Assembly: GCF_020329435.1 (NCBI RefSeq)
Contig: NZ_JAGKJK010000017.1
Span: forward strand, 49,080-113,079
Length of the DNA stretch: 64,000 nucleotides
Source: Bradyrhizobium hereditatis
GTDB taxonomy: Bacteria; Pseudomonadota; Alphaproteobacteria; Rhizobiales; Xanthobacteraceae
Direction: 5' to 3'
Shown here piece after piece: positions 10,553-19,450 of this stretch (position 1 is its first letter; each line of letters begins with the position of its first letter). The notes under the pieces were generated by a model. That model saw only the letters and a program-made list of their open reading frames with translations, made no database searches and was not told where the DNA came from. Both the position numbers and the translations under genes were made by a program.

Positions 10553-10570
10553 TCTGAACGACTGTTCAGA
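10553..10570. promoter_or_regulatory. Perfect 18-base dyad, operator-like
   Basis: TCTGAAC-GACT-GTTCAGA is a perfect inverted repeat 136 bases upstream of the His-rich protein start and 48 bases past the stop of the adenylate cyclase gene. TGAAC-N4-GTTCA is a shape often bound by TetR/AcrR-type repressors, but no such gene is adjacent, so the binder is unknown. Confidence 0.4.
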
Positions 10571-10617
10571 TGTGAAAAACATCACAGAGGCTCTGAACCG
10601 CTATAATTGCAACGGTT

Positions 10618-12357
10618 TCAGGCAGCCGCGCTTTGCTCGCCGTTAACCAACATCGTCAGCGTGCGTGCGTCGTCTACGGTGCGCACGATCATCGGTTCGT
10701 TGCGGCCGCGAATGGCGACTTCCTGGGCCGGCAACGCATCTTCGGCAATTCCCGCGGTCGCGCGAACTTCGTCCGATACGACGAGCTCGCATGCAAGGCT
10801 CTTCGTCATATCCTGCAATCGCGCCGCGACATTGACGGGATCGCCAAGCGCGGTGAACACCATGTGGTCGCGATAGCCGATATCGCCGACGATGACTTCG
10901 CCGCCATTGATGCCGATGCCGAAGCGGATCGGCTCGCGCAGATCATGTTCGAGAAATTTGTTCAGCGCGTCGACATTGAAGGCGATTCGCGCCGCCGCGC
11001 GCATCGCCTGGCGGCATGCTTCCCGCCGGCTGGTCGACAGCCCGAACAGCGCCAGCATGCCATCGCCGACGAACTGGTTCGGCATGCCGCCGCTCTCGAG
11101 CACCGCCTGCGATACCGCGCCGAGGAAACGGTTGACGATGAAGACCGTGTCGAACGGCAGACGCTTTTCGGCCAGTTGGGTCGAGCCGCGCATGTCCACG
11201 AACAGGCTGACGAGATAGCGCTCCTGACCGACGCGGGTCGGGTGCGAGTCGTGGCCGTCGGCGGAGGTGTGCGGCAGAAAGAGCTGGAAGAACGAGAGGT
11301 CGGTTGGCGGCCGCAGCTGGCAGGCGAGGCGGATCGATGGATCCGAGGTGCCGACCCGGCCGAGCACGAACGCTTCGCGCTGCGAGGGTTTCGGCAGGTC
11401 GCTGCAGTCGCCGATGATGCGGATGCGGCAGGTCGAGCAGCGCGCGCGGCCGCCGCAGACGCTGGCGTGCGGCACGTTGTTGCGCAGGCTCGCCTCGAGC
11501 ACGCTGAGGCCGCGGGGGACGCGCACGGTGCGGCCGTTGCCGTAGGAGAGGTTGATCATGCCGCGGCGGCGCTCATTGATGGCGCGGGCGCCGCGCGCCA
11601 GCAGCGCGATGCCGATCAGGCCGAAATAGCCGAACAGGAAGTAGTTCGTGATGCGCTCAAGCGTCTGCGCCTCTTCACGGGTACCGATCTGGCGCACCGT
11701 CTGGGTCTCCGCACGCCATTCGTCGCTGTCGAGATCGATGACCATGCGCCCGCTCTGATAGAAGCCCAGCATGGCGAGCGTCGGAATCAGCACCGCCGCG
11801 GCGAGCAGGAACGGCGCAGCGCGCTTGAAGAATGCGCGCATCCGCAGCCACAGATACAGGCCAATGCAGCCATGGACCCAGGCGATGGTCATCACCGCGA
11901 GCATCATCCAGATCCGCCATGGCTGCCAGATCCAGTACAGGAACAGGATCTGCGGATAGAGCTTCTCGTGTCCGTAAAGCGTCTGGCCGAGCCGCACGCC
12001 GATGACATGGGCGATGATCAGCATCGGTATGCTTAAGCCCAGCGCAAGCTGCAGCGGCTCGATCGCCTTCCAGCGGAATTGCCGGCGCTCATAGAGCGCC
12101 CAGATGCCGAGCGCGGTGTGCACCAGGCACGCGGCGTAGAACAGGATCGTGACAGGGAGGAATTGCCAGAACGCGGTGTGGAAATAGACGCCGCTCGCCA
12201 GCGCCTCCAGCGAAATGTTGCCGAGCGCATGGTTGAGGAAATGGCTGACCAGATAGGCGAACAGGATGACCCCGCTGACAAGGCGAACCTGCCGGAGGCT
12301 GATGCCGCGGAGGGAGGTCGTCACTTGTTCTCGCGACAGGGTGGCCATGCGATCCAT
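10618..12357 (-). CDS. Membrane-anchored class III adenylate cyclase with 2Fe-2S ferredoxin domain
   Basis: 579 residues in three parts. Residues 1-265 hold about six membrane helices with several His (HFLNHALG, IIAHVIG, WVHGC), resembling the cytochrome b subunit of succinate dehydrogenase-like enzymes. Residues 268-365 are a plant-type ferredoxin domain with ligands Cys301, Cys307, Cys310 (CGGRARCSTC) and Cys346 (RLACQL). Residues 380-560 are a class III cyclase catalytic domain with metal-binding Asp388 (FVDMRGST) and Asp432 (FVGDGMLALFG). The likely reaction is ATP to cAMP at the inner membrane, controlled by the redox state of the iron-sulfur cluster and perhaps haem. The control is inference from domain order. 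Confidence 0.9.
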   Translation of the reverse strand: MDRMATLSREQVTTSLRGISLRQVRLVSGVILFAYLVSHFLNHALGNISLEALASGVYFHTAFWQFLPVTILFYAACLVHTALGIWALYERRQFRWKAIEPLQLALGLSIPMLIIAHVIGVRLGQTLYGHEKLYPQILFLYWIWQPWRIWMMLAVMTIAWVHGCIGLYLWLRMRAFFKRAAPFLLAAAVLIPTLAMLGFYQSGRMVIDLDSDEWRAETQTVRQIGTREEAQTLERITNYFLFGYFGLIGIALLARGARAINERRRGMINLSYGNGRTVRVPRGLSVLEASLRNNVPHASVCGGRARCSTCRIRIIGDCSDLPKPSQREAFVLGRVGTSDPSIRLACQLRPPTDLSFFQLFLPHTSADGHDSHPTRVGQERYLVSLFVDMRGSTQLAEKRLPFDTVFIVNRFLGAVSQAVLESGGMPNQFVGDGMLALFGLSTSRREACRQAMRAAARIAFNVDALNKFLEHDLREPIRFGIGINGGEVIVGDIGYRDHMVFTALGDPVNVAARLQDMTKSLACELVVSDEVRATAGIAEDALPAQEVAIRGRNEPMIVRTVDDARTLTMLVNGEQSAAA

Positions 12358-12410
12358 GGGTCAATATTCGGCGATGGTAGCGTTTAATCTATCCAGTGAA
12401 TACCATCTCC

Positions 12411-12514
12411 CGTCGTCCCTGCGAAAGCAGGGACCCATAGGCCGCGGCCTCTCAGTAGTGCTGTGGCCCATGTGCTTCTCCTCATCAAGATCGGTGGTTA
12501 TGCGAGGGACGACG
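12411..12514. repeat. 104-base dispersed element with terminal inverted repeats
   Basis: The element begins CGTCGTCCCT and ends AGGGACGACG, a perfect 10-base terminal inverted repeat, and its left end is itself a hairpin (GTCCCTGCGAAAGCAGGGAC). This is the form of a REP/MITE-like intergenic element; similar ones are common in Bradyrhizobium as I remember them. It lies between the divergent adenylate cyclase and glycosyltransferase genes. Confidence 0.65.
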
Positions 12515-12570
12515 ATCAAATTTTCTCGGCGGCGCGTTGACACATCAGGCGCGGTCGAGGAGAAAGCGCC

Positions 12571-14157
12571 GTGCCGATTACCCCGCCCCATAAGAGCCAA
12601 GCCATTTCCGCCACCCCGCCATGGCTTGCCGTGTTCCTGCTGGTCGCAGTGCTGACGGCGATGCGGCTGGTCTATGCCGGCGTGCTCGAGCTGCGCACCG
12701 ATGAGGCCTACTACTGGACCTGGTCGAAGGAGAGCGTGCTCGCCTTTCTCGATCATCCGCCCGGTATCGCCTGGCTGATCCGATTTGGAACGGCGATCTT
12801 CGGCGACACCAATCTCGGCGTGCGGTTCGGCGGCATCGTCGCGATGCTGGTCACGCAGCTTCTGCTCGCCGATATCGTCCGGCGCGTGACGCACGATATG
12901 CGCGCCGTCATCTTCGCTGTGCTGCTGCCGGAGGCCGCGCTCTATTACGGGCTGTTGATGGCAAAGGTCGCGCCCGACACGGTGATGATCCCTTGTGCGG
13001 TCGCGATGCTGTGGGCCCTGGCGCGCCTCACCGAGAGCGGTAACCCGCGCTGGTGGCTTGCCGCCGGGCTGTTCGCAGGGCTGGCGCTGCTGTCGAAGTT
13101 CACTGCGATCATGCTGCTGCCGGCGGTGATCGCATTTGTATTGGTGCCGGACTGGCGGCGGCGCTGGCTGTTGAACCCATATCCCTGGCTGGCAGCGCTG
13201 ATCGTGGTGGTGATGTTCCTGCCGGTCCTGATCTGGAACGCGCAGCACGATTGGGCCTCGTTCCGTTTCCAGTTCGTGCGCGCGGTCGCCACCCATCCGT
13301 TTTCGTTCCGCACCATCGGCGAATTCATCGGCATGCAGTTCGGCCTCGTCGGCTTCGTACTGCTGCCGGTGGTGCTGTCCGGCGTGACGCTGACCGCCTG
13401 GCGCGGCTATCGCACCCGCGAGCCGGTCGCGATCCTGTTGTCGAACGCCGTGCTGGTGCCGTTCCTCTATTTCCTCTGGAAGTCGCTGACGCTGCGCGTC
13501 GGCGACACCTGGCCGATGTTCCTGTGGCCCGCCGGCTTTGCCGCGACCGCCATCAACCTCGTCACGCTGCCGCGTGAGAATTTTCCGGAATGGATGGTCA
13601 GATCGACTTTCCGGTGGGCGAGGGTCGCCGTCATCTCCGGCATCGCCTTCGTGGTCGCCGTGTTCTTCTATTACATGGTCGCGCCCTGGAATCTGATCGG
13701 CAGGACCGATCCGATCGGCGGCGAGGCCGGCTATGAGCAGGTCGCGGCGCGCGCACGCGAGCAGTTGCAGAAGACAGGCGCGACCTGGATCGCGACATCG
13801 GATTATCGCACCTACGCGATGCTGCGCTGGTATTTTAGGGGCGGGGTGCCGGTGGTCCAGATCAACGAGCGCGGACGGTTTCAAGGCTTTGCCGATCCCG
13901 GCATGAAGCTGATCAAGGATCATCCCGGTCTCTACGTCGCGCGCGAGCCTGACCATCGCCTGCCGTTGTGGGATCTCACCACGGCGAAGCGGCAGCCGCT
14001 GGAGCGCGTCGAGCGCGTCTGGCGCGGCATGGTGATGGATACGTATGCGCTGGAGAAGCTCACCGGCTGGACGCCCGAACTCTCGCCGCCGCCGGATTCG
14101 CCCTTGTTCCGCTGGCGTGTGCTGGCGGCAGGTGAGGGGCGCAGCCACCTTTCCTGA
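12571..14157 (+). CDS. ArnT/PMT-like (GT39-type) membrane glycosyltransferase
   Basis: 528 residues from a GTG with GAGGAGAA upstream. After the first membrane helix comes LRTDEAYYW, carrying the Asp44-Glu45 pair that is catalytic in GT39/ArnT-type enzymes, followed by HPPGIAWLIRFGT. About nine to eleven further hydrophobic helices and a soluble C-terminal domain of roughly 130 residues follow. The family transfers a sugar from a polyprenyl-phosphate donor to lipid or protein at the periplasmic face; the acceptor is unknown. It is a single-gene unit flanked by repeats on both sides. Confidence 0.88.
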   Translation: MPITPPHKSQAISATPPWLAVFLLVAVLTAMRLVYAGVLELRTDEAYYWTWSKESVLAFLDHPPGIAWLIRFGTAIFGDTNLGVRFGGIVAMLVTQLLLADIVRRVTHDMRAVIFAVLLPEAALYYGLLMAKVAPDTVMIPCAVAMLWALARLTESGNPRWWLAAGLFAGLALLSKFTAIMLLPAVIAFVLVPDWRRRWLLNPYPWLAALIVVVMFLPVLIWNAQHDWASFRFQFVRAVATHPFSFRTIGEFIGMQFGLVGFVLLPVVLSGVTLTAWRGYRTREPVAILLSNAVLVPFLYFLWKSLTLRVGDTWPMFLWPAGFAATAINLVTLPRENFPEWMVRSTFRWARVAVISGIAFVVAVFFYYMVAPWNLIGRTDPIGGEAGYEQVAARAREQLQKTGATWIATSDYRTYAMLRWYFRGGVPVVQINERGRFQGFADPGMKLIKDHPGLYVAREPDHRLPLWDLTTAKRQPLERVERVWRGMVMDTYALEKLTGWTPELSPPPDSPLFRWRVLAAGEGRSHLS

Positions 14158-14160
14158 AGT

Positions 14161-14228
14161 CGTCATCCCCCGCGCATCGGGGGATCCAGTACGCTGCGGT
14201 TTCTCGGTTTGATCACTGCTGTCTCCAG
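14161..14228. repeat. REP-like element, truncated copy
   Basis: Begins CGTCATCCCCCGCG and shares about 65 bases with the element at 14331-14433, but breaks off at GCTGTCTCCAG, where the inverted-repeat element at 14232 begins. It lacks the right half (the hairpin ending in GATGACG). Confidence 0.6.
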
Positions 14229-14231
14229 ATT

Positions 14232-14307
14232 GTCGTTGCGAGCGCAGCGAAGCAATCCACGGCTCGACTCGGGGGAGATGGATTGCTTCGCTGTGCTCGC
14301 AATGACG
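14232..14307. repeat. 76-base palindromic element
   Basis: The left 28 bases starting GTCGTTGCGAGCGCAG and the right 28 bases ending GTGCTCGCAATGAC are inverted copies with two mismatches. A relative lies at 19451-19535. Such elements are frequent between genes in this bacterial group. Confidence 0.7.
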
Positions 14308-14330
14308 GGCAGATAGCGACGAACATTCGA

Positions 14331-14433
14331 TCGTCGTCCCCCGCGCAGGCGGGGGATCCAGTACGCCGCGGCTTCTCGGTTTAATCATTGCTGTCTCTGG
14401 AATTCTGGATCACCCGCCTTCGCGGGTGATGAC
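14331..14433. repeat. REP-like element, complete copy
   Basis: Starts GTCGTCCCCCGCGCAGG and ends in the hairpin CACCCGCCTTCGCGGGTG followed by ATGACG. The first 65 bases match the truncated copy at 14161. Confidence 0.6.
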
Positions 14434-14458
14434 GACTGAATATGAGGCCGCATTCTCG

Positions 14459-14962
14459 CGACGTCATTGCGCCCGAGGTTTGCTTGATAAACTCTCGCCC
14501 TCATCGAAATCAGAGGGCGCAGGGAAGACCGGGTGCTGGCTGCACCCGCGGTCTCGTGTGCTGATTGCGCAAAAGGAAACGCACACGAGCATACAGGTAC
14601 AGCGGAAACACTCCGGCCTTCCCTGCGCAATGGCTTTACGGCTTATAACGTGCTCTTCCCGGCGAACGGCTTTTTTGCCACCGTCGCCCCGGAGAAGCTT
14701 CGCTTCTCTTGGGACTTAATGTCAGCACCGCGACATCAGAACCACACGACTTCGCCGTACGCATCCGGCACGTACGTCTAGCGCACCATCCGCGTCCATC
14801 GCATCTCACTGCGCGTTCGTGACGTTCGCGAGCGCCCCTCATCCGCGGTGAGACGGACGGAGTTATGCGACTGATTTGGTGAAAACGGAAGCGGAATATT
14901 TTTGATTTCCGGGGCTTGACATGATTTCTGAAAATCAGAAGTGATTTGCCTGCCATGCCAGT
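14459..14962. repeat. Long dispersed repeat, about 500 bases, non-coding
   Basis: The segment runs from TCATTGCGCCCGAGG through GGGAAGACCGGGTGCTGGC and CCACACGACTTCGCCG to a terminal part with the small dyad TTCTGAAAATCAGAA. From memory, the same ordered blocks recur many times in Bradyrhizobium genomes and give rise to spurious short genes. No open frame here has a ribosome site or a protein-like translation. The rest of the 950-base gap up to 15103 shows nothing else. Function unknown. Confidence 0.55.
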
Positions 14963-15103
14963 TTGTAGGCCGCTGCATGAAGTTGCGCTTGCGCACAAAG
15001 CAAATCGGTTCGCGGTCCGCTCCGCCTTGGCTGCGATGTTCTTCACCCTCCCTCTCCAGGGGAGGGTAATAGCCACGCTTCGCTTTGCCCAGCCTACGTA
15101 AGC

Positions 15104-16135
15104 TCACGCCTCATCATCCCGCTTGCTCAGCAATTCCTTCGCGAGATCCGAGAGCGCAGGCCGCGGCAATGCCGTGAACGGCAGGGGGCGCGTGACGTCG
15201 ATCGCGGCAAGTCCTAACCGTGCCGTGAGTAGGCCGTTGAGGACGCCTTCGCCGAGCCGCTGCGATAGCCGTGCAGCGATGCCGTGGCCGAGCATCTGCT
15301 GCACCAGGCTGTCGCCGACCGCAATGCCGCCGGTGATGGCGAGGTGGCTGATGACGTGACGCAGCAGGGTGATCATGCCGAGCGTGCCGGGCCGGCCGCC
15401 ATAGAGCCGCGCCAGTTGCCGGATCAAACGCATGGCGGCGACGAACACGAACAGCACATCGATCAGCGCACGCGGGCTGACGGCAGTTACCACCGAGACG
15501 CGTTGCGCGGCCATGGAGACCAGCCGGCGCGCTTCCTCGTCGAGCGGTGCCATCAATTCGCGCTCGGCGAGCTTGATCATGTCGGCGCCGTCGATGATGT
15601 CGTCGGCATGGCTCGCCAGCGTGGCGCGGGCGCGCGCCAGTTGCGGGTTCTGATGCGCGAGCTTGAGCAGGTCATTGACGACGGCGCGACTCTCGGCGCG
15701 GTCATCGCTTCGCAAAACTTCACTGGCGCGCTGGTGCAGTTTTTCGACCGCGGCCAGCCGCGCCAGCCCGAACGCTTCGCGCCCGATGACGACAGCCAGC
15801 GCAAGCCCCGCGGCAATCGCGAACGCCAGTGCGACATAGCCGAGCGTCTGGCTGCGCGCGAACAGGTCTTCGATCAGGTTGACGACGCCAAGCCCGGTGC
15901 CGAGCAGCACCAGCCCGCCGACCGCGGACCAGAATAGCGTGCCCCAGCGAAAGCGGCGGCACGCCGGGACAAGCGGCTTGTCGATCGGCACCGGCAGCGT
16001 AACAGGATCGGCTTCGGGCGTTATCTGTACGGTGCCACGGGCAGGACGGCCGCTTTCCTCGGGATCGATGACGACCACGTTGGGATCGCCGAGCTTGAAC
16101 GTCGCCGGCCGCCGATGCGGCGTCTTCTCGCTCAT
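15104..16135 (-). CDS. YcjF/TIGR01620 family inner-membrane protein
   Basis: 343 residues with two membrane helices (around LFWSAVGGLVLLGTGLGVV and LGYVALAFAIAAGLALAVV), then a helical domain with SPRALIDVLFVFVAAMRLIR and GGRPGTLGMITLLRHV, typical of the DUF697/YcjF family. The start codon overlaps the stop of the YcjX gene by 4 bases, the same order as ycjX-ycjF in enterobacteria. The pair is linked to stress or envelope functions elsewhere, but the molecular role is unresolved. Confidence 0.88.
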   Translation of the reverse strand: MSEKTPHRRPATFKLGDPNVVVIDPEESGRPARGTVQITPEADPVTLPVPIDKPLVPACRRFRWGTLFWSAVGGLVLLGTGLGVVNLIEDLFARSQTLGYVALAFAIAAGLALAVVIGREAFGLARLAAVEKLHQRASEVLRSDDRAESRAVVNDLLKLAHQNPQLARARATLASHADDIIDGADMIKLAERELMAPLDEEARRLVSMAAQRVSVVTAVSPRALIDVLFVFVAAMRLIRQLARLYGGRPGTLGMITLLRHVISHLAITGGIAVGDSLVQQMLGHGIAARLSQRLGEGVLNGLLTARLGLAAIDVTRPLPFTALPRPALSDLAKELLSKRDDEA

Positions 16136-17595
16136 TGCAGTCGGTCTCCGATCAGGAACTGAAGGGCGCGGTCGAGGCGGATGTGAGGCAGCGCGGGCTC
16201 TTCCTTGTCCGCACGCTCCAGCAGCGGCGGGCGGAAGCGCAGGAAGCGGAAGTCAGCCACCTCCGACGGCGTAGTGGAAAGCCCGCGAAAGCCGCCGTTG
16301 AACAGCGCCTCGGGATCGGTGGGCAGGTCGCCCGGAAAGGTCGCAACTTCCGTTTCGCCGTCGAATGTATCGCCATTGGTGGTCTCGCCGGGGGCTGGCG
16401 TGCCGAGGATCGAGGGCAGCTTCTCGCGCCCGCGCGCGACCGTCGCCTCGCGCGTGGCGCGCACGGCTGACAGCGCGACGACATCAATGGCGGCGCCCGC
16501 ATATTCGGCGCGGTCGGCCGCCTTGGCGACGGCGCGGCGCAGCACGGCTTCCAGTCTATCGTGGCTGGAATGGTGCAGATGATCAGCCTTGGTGGCGGCA
16601 AACAGGATGCGATCGATCCGCGGACGAAACAGGGTGCTCAGGATCGTGCTGCGGCCGACGCGGAAGCAATCGAGAATGCCGGCAAGGGCTGCTTCGAGAT
16701 CATGCAGCGCTGCCGGTCCGGCATTGAACGCCGCGAGCGCATCGACCAGCACGATCTGCCGGTCGAGGCGGGCAAAATGGTCGCGGAAGAACGGGCGCAC
16801 CACGACATCCTTATAGGCCTCATAGCGTCGCCGCATCATCGCCCATAACGAACCATCCGGCGCCGTGCCGTCGACCGCGACTTCGAGCGGCGCGAAGGTC
16901 AGCGCCGGCGTATCGGCCAGACTTCCCGGCATCAGGAAGCGGCCAGGCGGCAGCAGGCTCATCGCAAATCGTTCGTCGCGACAGGCGCGCAGATAATCGG
17001 TGAACAGTTTTGCGGCGGCGAGCGTCGCCTGTTCATCCTCGCGTCCTTCAGGGGAGAGCGTTGCCAGATGCGCGTGCCAGGGCGCGGCCAGTTTCGCGCG
17101 CGGCCCCTCGCGCGAGAGCGCAAGGCTCTCGACCGACCATTGCTCAAAACTCTTGTTGAGCAGGGGCAGATCAAGCAGCCATTCGCCGGGATAGTCGACG
17201 ATGTCGATGGTGAGCGTGCGGTCGGCGCCGTTCTGCCGCTGGTACTCGATGACGAGGCGCAATTCAGAGATGTCGGTGGTCGAGTTCGGCCAGCGCCGCT
17301 CCTCGATCAGGGTGCGAACATGGTTCTCATAGGCGAAGCGCGGCACGGCATCGTCCGGCTGCGGCGCGAGCCGGGCGCCCGCGATCCGGCCCGAGGCATA
17401 GGGCTCGAACACCGGAAATCTGCCGCCGCGGGTCAGGCCGTGGATCAGCGCCGTGATGAACACGGTCTTGCCGGCGCGTGACAGGCCGGTGACGCCGAGC
17501 CGCACGGTGGGATTGAAGAAGCTGTCGCCGTAATCCAGCAGCGCCCGCGCCGACAGGCGCGCTTCCTCGACGATATCTGAAAAACTGGGGGCCAT
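16132..17595 (-). CDS. YcjX family P-loop ATPase/GTPase
   Basis: 487 residues, the usual length. The nucleotide-binding loop is GLSRAGKT in LGVTGLSRAGKTVFITALI, followed by DIVDYPGEWLLDLPLL, the DxxG-like switch motif of this family, and TKADHL (T/NKxD guanine-specificity-like motif). It is the first gene of a two-gene operon with the YcjF-like membrane protein (4-base overlap), so the two products probably work together at the inner membrane. Confidence 0.92.
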   Translation of the reverse strand: MAPSFSDIVEEARLSARALLDYGDSFFNPTVRLGVTGLSRAGKTVFITALIHGLTRGGRFPVFEPYASGRIAGARLAPQPDDAVPRFAYENHVRTLIEERRWPNSTTDISELRLVIEYQRQNGADRTLTIDIVDYPGEWLLDLPLLNKSFEQWSVESLALSREGPRAKLAAPWHAHLATLSPEGREDEQATLAAAKLFTDYLRACRDERFAMSLLPPGRFLMPGSLADTPALTFAPLEVAVDGTAPDGSLWAMMRRRYEAYKDVVVRPFFRDHFARLDRQIVLVDALAAFNAGPAALHDLEAALAGILDCFRVGRSTILSTLFRPRIDRILFAATKADHLHHSSHDRLEAVLRRAVAKAADRAEYAGAAIDVVALSAVRATREATVARGREKLPSILGTPAPGETTNGDTFDGETEVATFPGDLPTDPEALFNGGFRGLSTTPSEVADFRFLRFRPPLLERADKEEPALPHIRLDRALQFLIGDRLQ

Positions 17596-17903
17596 GCGGG
17601 CGGGAAAGGCTCGATGCAGCGTGGGTTAAGCGATGTCAGCAAAGTGGCGATTGGCGGGCCAAAATCAAGCTGTCGTGATATCCGGACGACGGACCCACAA
17701 GATCATCCGGCCGTCACCGGCAGCACGAAAATGCCACGACGGCGGGGTACCTCGGTCAGCCGCTGGAGCCTATCATCTGGGCGGCACGTTGCGCCGACCG
17801 GTGGCGGGAGATGGCGGCCGTCAAGCCGGTCGGCCTTGAACGGTTCGTTGACCTCGGAAGACCCATGTCCTGATCGCTCATCCATTAGTTTCTGCGGGCC
17901 TGC
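17596..17903. other. Intergenic region between divergent genes
   Basis: About 308 bases between the start of the YcjX gene and the start of the haemolysin III-like gene. It should contain both promoters. I see no open frame with a ribosome site, no repeat of the families found elsewhere and no convincing operator. Confidence 0.35.
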
Positions 17904-18602
17904 ATGACAATCTTTAGACTGAAACAACTCGCTACGACATCCATCCACGCGGCGGCCGACGCCATGCACTGGAACTACGACCGCGCCGAGCTGATTGCCG
18001 ACGGCGTCGTACATATTATCGGTATCTGTTTTGGGCTTGTCGCCGCCACCGCGCTGATCGTCCTGACCGCGGTGTATGCCAGCCCGTTCGAAATTGCCGT
18101 GGTATCCATTTATGTCGCGGGCCTGCTCGCGATGCTGACCCTGTCGGCGATCTATAATCTCTGGCCGGTTTCGCGCGCCAAATGGGTGTTGCGCCGCTTC
18201 GATCATTCCGCGATCTATCTGTTGATCGCCGCCACCTATACTCCGTTCATCGTCGAGCTGAAGGACAGTTATCTCGCGATCGCGCTGCTGATCGGGGTGT
18301 GGTGCGTCGCGATCGGCGGCATCGTGCTGAAGCTGGCGTTGCCCGGGCGGTACGACCGTTTGGCGGTGGGACTCTATCTGGCGCTCGGCTGGAGCGGCGC
18401 AATGATTTACGATGCGGTGGTGAAGGCGGTGCCGCCGCTGGCGCTGGGCTTCGTGGTCGCGGGCGGCGTGCTCTATAGCCTCGGCGTGATCTTCCATGCC
18501 TGGCAGCGGCTGCGCTTCCAGAACGCGATCTGGCACGGCTTCGTCTTGCTCGGCGCCGCCTGCCATTATACGGCTATTCTCGACATGATGATCCTGACGT
18601 AG
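17904..18602 (+). CDS. Haemolysin III (PAQR-type) membrane protein
   Basis: 232 residues with about seven membrane helices. Family motifs: ELIADGVVHIIG near the N-terminus, RFDHSAIYLLIAATYTPF in the middle and FHAWQRLRFQNAIWHGFVL with a later CHY. The usual SxIYH segment is SAIYNLW here, so one of the conserved His is replaced. Members are homologues of eukaryotic progestin/adipoQ receptors and carry a metal-dependent hydrolase-like core; bacterial roles include membrane fatty-acid homeostasis. The ribosome site before the ATG is weak. Confidence 0.88.
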   Translation: MTIFRLKQLATTSIHAAADAMHWNYDRAELIADGVVHIIGICFGLVAATALIVLTAVYASPFEIAVVSIYVAGLLAMLTLSAIYNLWPVSRAKWVLRRFDHSAIYLLIAATYTPFIVELKDSYLAIALLIGVWCVAIGGIVLKLALPGRYDRLAVGLYLALGWSGAMIYDAVVKAVPPLALGFVVAGGVLYSLGVIFHAWQRLRFQNAIWHGFVLLGAACHYTAILDMMILT

Positions 18603-18628
18603 GATCACAATAAACGGGGAGAGCGGCC

Positions 18629-19423
18629 ATGCAGGTGACGGGCAAAGTCGTGGTTGTCACCGGTGGCGCCAACGGCATCGGCAAGGCGATGTGCGAGGCC
18701 TTCCATCGTGCAGGCGCTGCCAAGGTCGCTGTCGCCGATATCGATCCCGATGGCGCGCGAGCCGTCGCTACTCCGATCGGAGGGGCGGCCTTCAAATGCG
18801 ATGTCGGAAAGGAGAAGGACGTCCATCACGTCATCGAGGAGACTGAGCGTCAGTTCGGGCCGATCGACTTGTTCTGCTCCAATGCCGGCATCGGCGGCGG
18901 TTTCGATCCATTGTCGGTGAATGCCGGCGGAAACTCCGACGAACCGTGGCAGCGAAGCTGGGCCGTTCATGTCATGGCCCATGTCTATGCCGCGCGGCAC
19001 CTGATCCCGCGCATGAAGGCGCGCGGCGGCGGCTATTTCCTCAACACGATCTCGGCGGCGGGTCTGTTGTCGCAGGTCGGCAGCCCGGCCTATTCGACCA
19101 CCAAGCATGCCGCGGTCGGCTTTGCCGAGAATCTCGCGATTTCGCACAAGGCCGACAACATCCGCGTTTCGATCCTGTGCCCGCAGGGCGTCGACACCAA
19201 CATGCTGCGCTCGATCCCGAAGGGCCCGCAATCCGGCGACGGCGACCTATCGCCGGAGCAGGTGGCGCAGGACGTGCTGAAAGGGCTGGAAGAAGAGACC
19301 TTCGTGATCCTGCCTCACCCGCAGGTGCTCAGCTACATGCGCAAGAAGACCGAGAATTACGACCGCTGGATCGCAGGCATGGCGAAGATCCAGGCCAGGA
19401 TGCGCGAGGCCTACGGGAAGTGA
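18629..19423 (+). CDS. Short-chain dehydrogenase/reductase
   Basis: 264 residues, a classical SDR: cofactor loop TGGANGIGKAM, an acidic residue after the second strand (VADIDPDGA) that favours NAD, the NAG motif in CSNAGIGGG, the catalytic Ser of NTISAAG and the YxxxK motif in AYSTTKHAAVGF. A good ribosome site (GGGGAG) lies 7 bases before the ATG, 26 bases after the previous stop. It oxidises or reduces an alcohol/ketone pair of unknown identity. Confidence 0.93.
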   Translation: MQVTGKVVVVTGGANGIGKAMCEAFHRAGAAKVAVADIDPDGARAVATPIGGAAFKCDVGKEKDVHHVIEETERQFGPIDLFCSNAGIGGGFDPLSVNAGGNSDEPWQRSWAVHVMAHVYAARHLIPRMKARGGGYFLNTISAAGLLSQVGSPAYSTTKHAAVGFAENLAISHKADNIRVSILCPQGVDTNMLRSIPKGPQSGDGDLSPEQVAQDVLKGLEEETFVILPHPQVLSYMRKKTENYDRWIAGMAKIQARMREAYGK

Positions 19424-19450
19424 GCTAAAGGAGAGCACGTGTCTCTCCCC

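Noticed and set aside
12361..14388. A 675-residue open frame on the minus strand across the glycosyltransferase gene
   Set aside because: It is a shadow of the plus-strand gene: the translation is His/Arg/Gln-rich without domain motifs, and the ends run through repeats.
14426..15107. Several overlapping short open frames on both strands
   Set aside because: All lie in the dispersed repeat, lack ribosome sites and give low-complexity translations.
17703..18608. A 301-residue minus-strand frame opposite the haemolysin III gene
   Set aside because: Translation is rich in Gln/His/Asp/Arg and lacks motifs, as expected for an antisense shadow of a membrane-protein gene.
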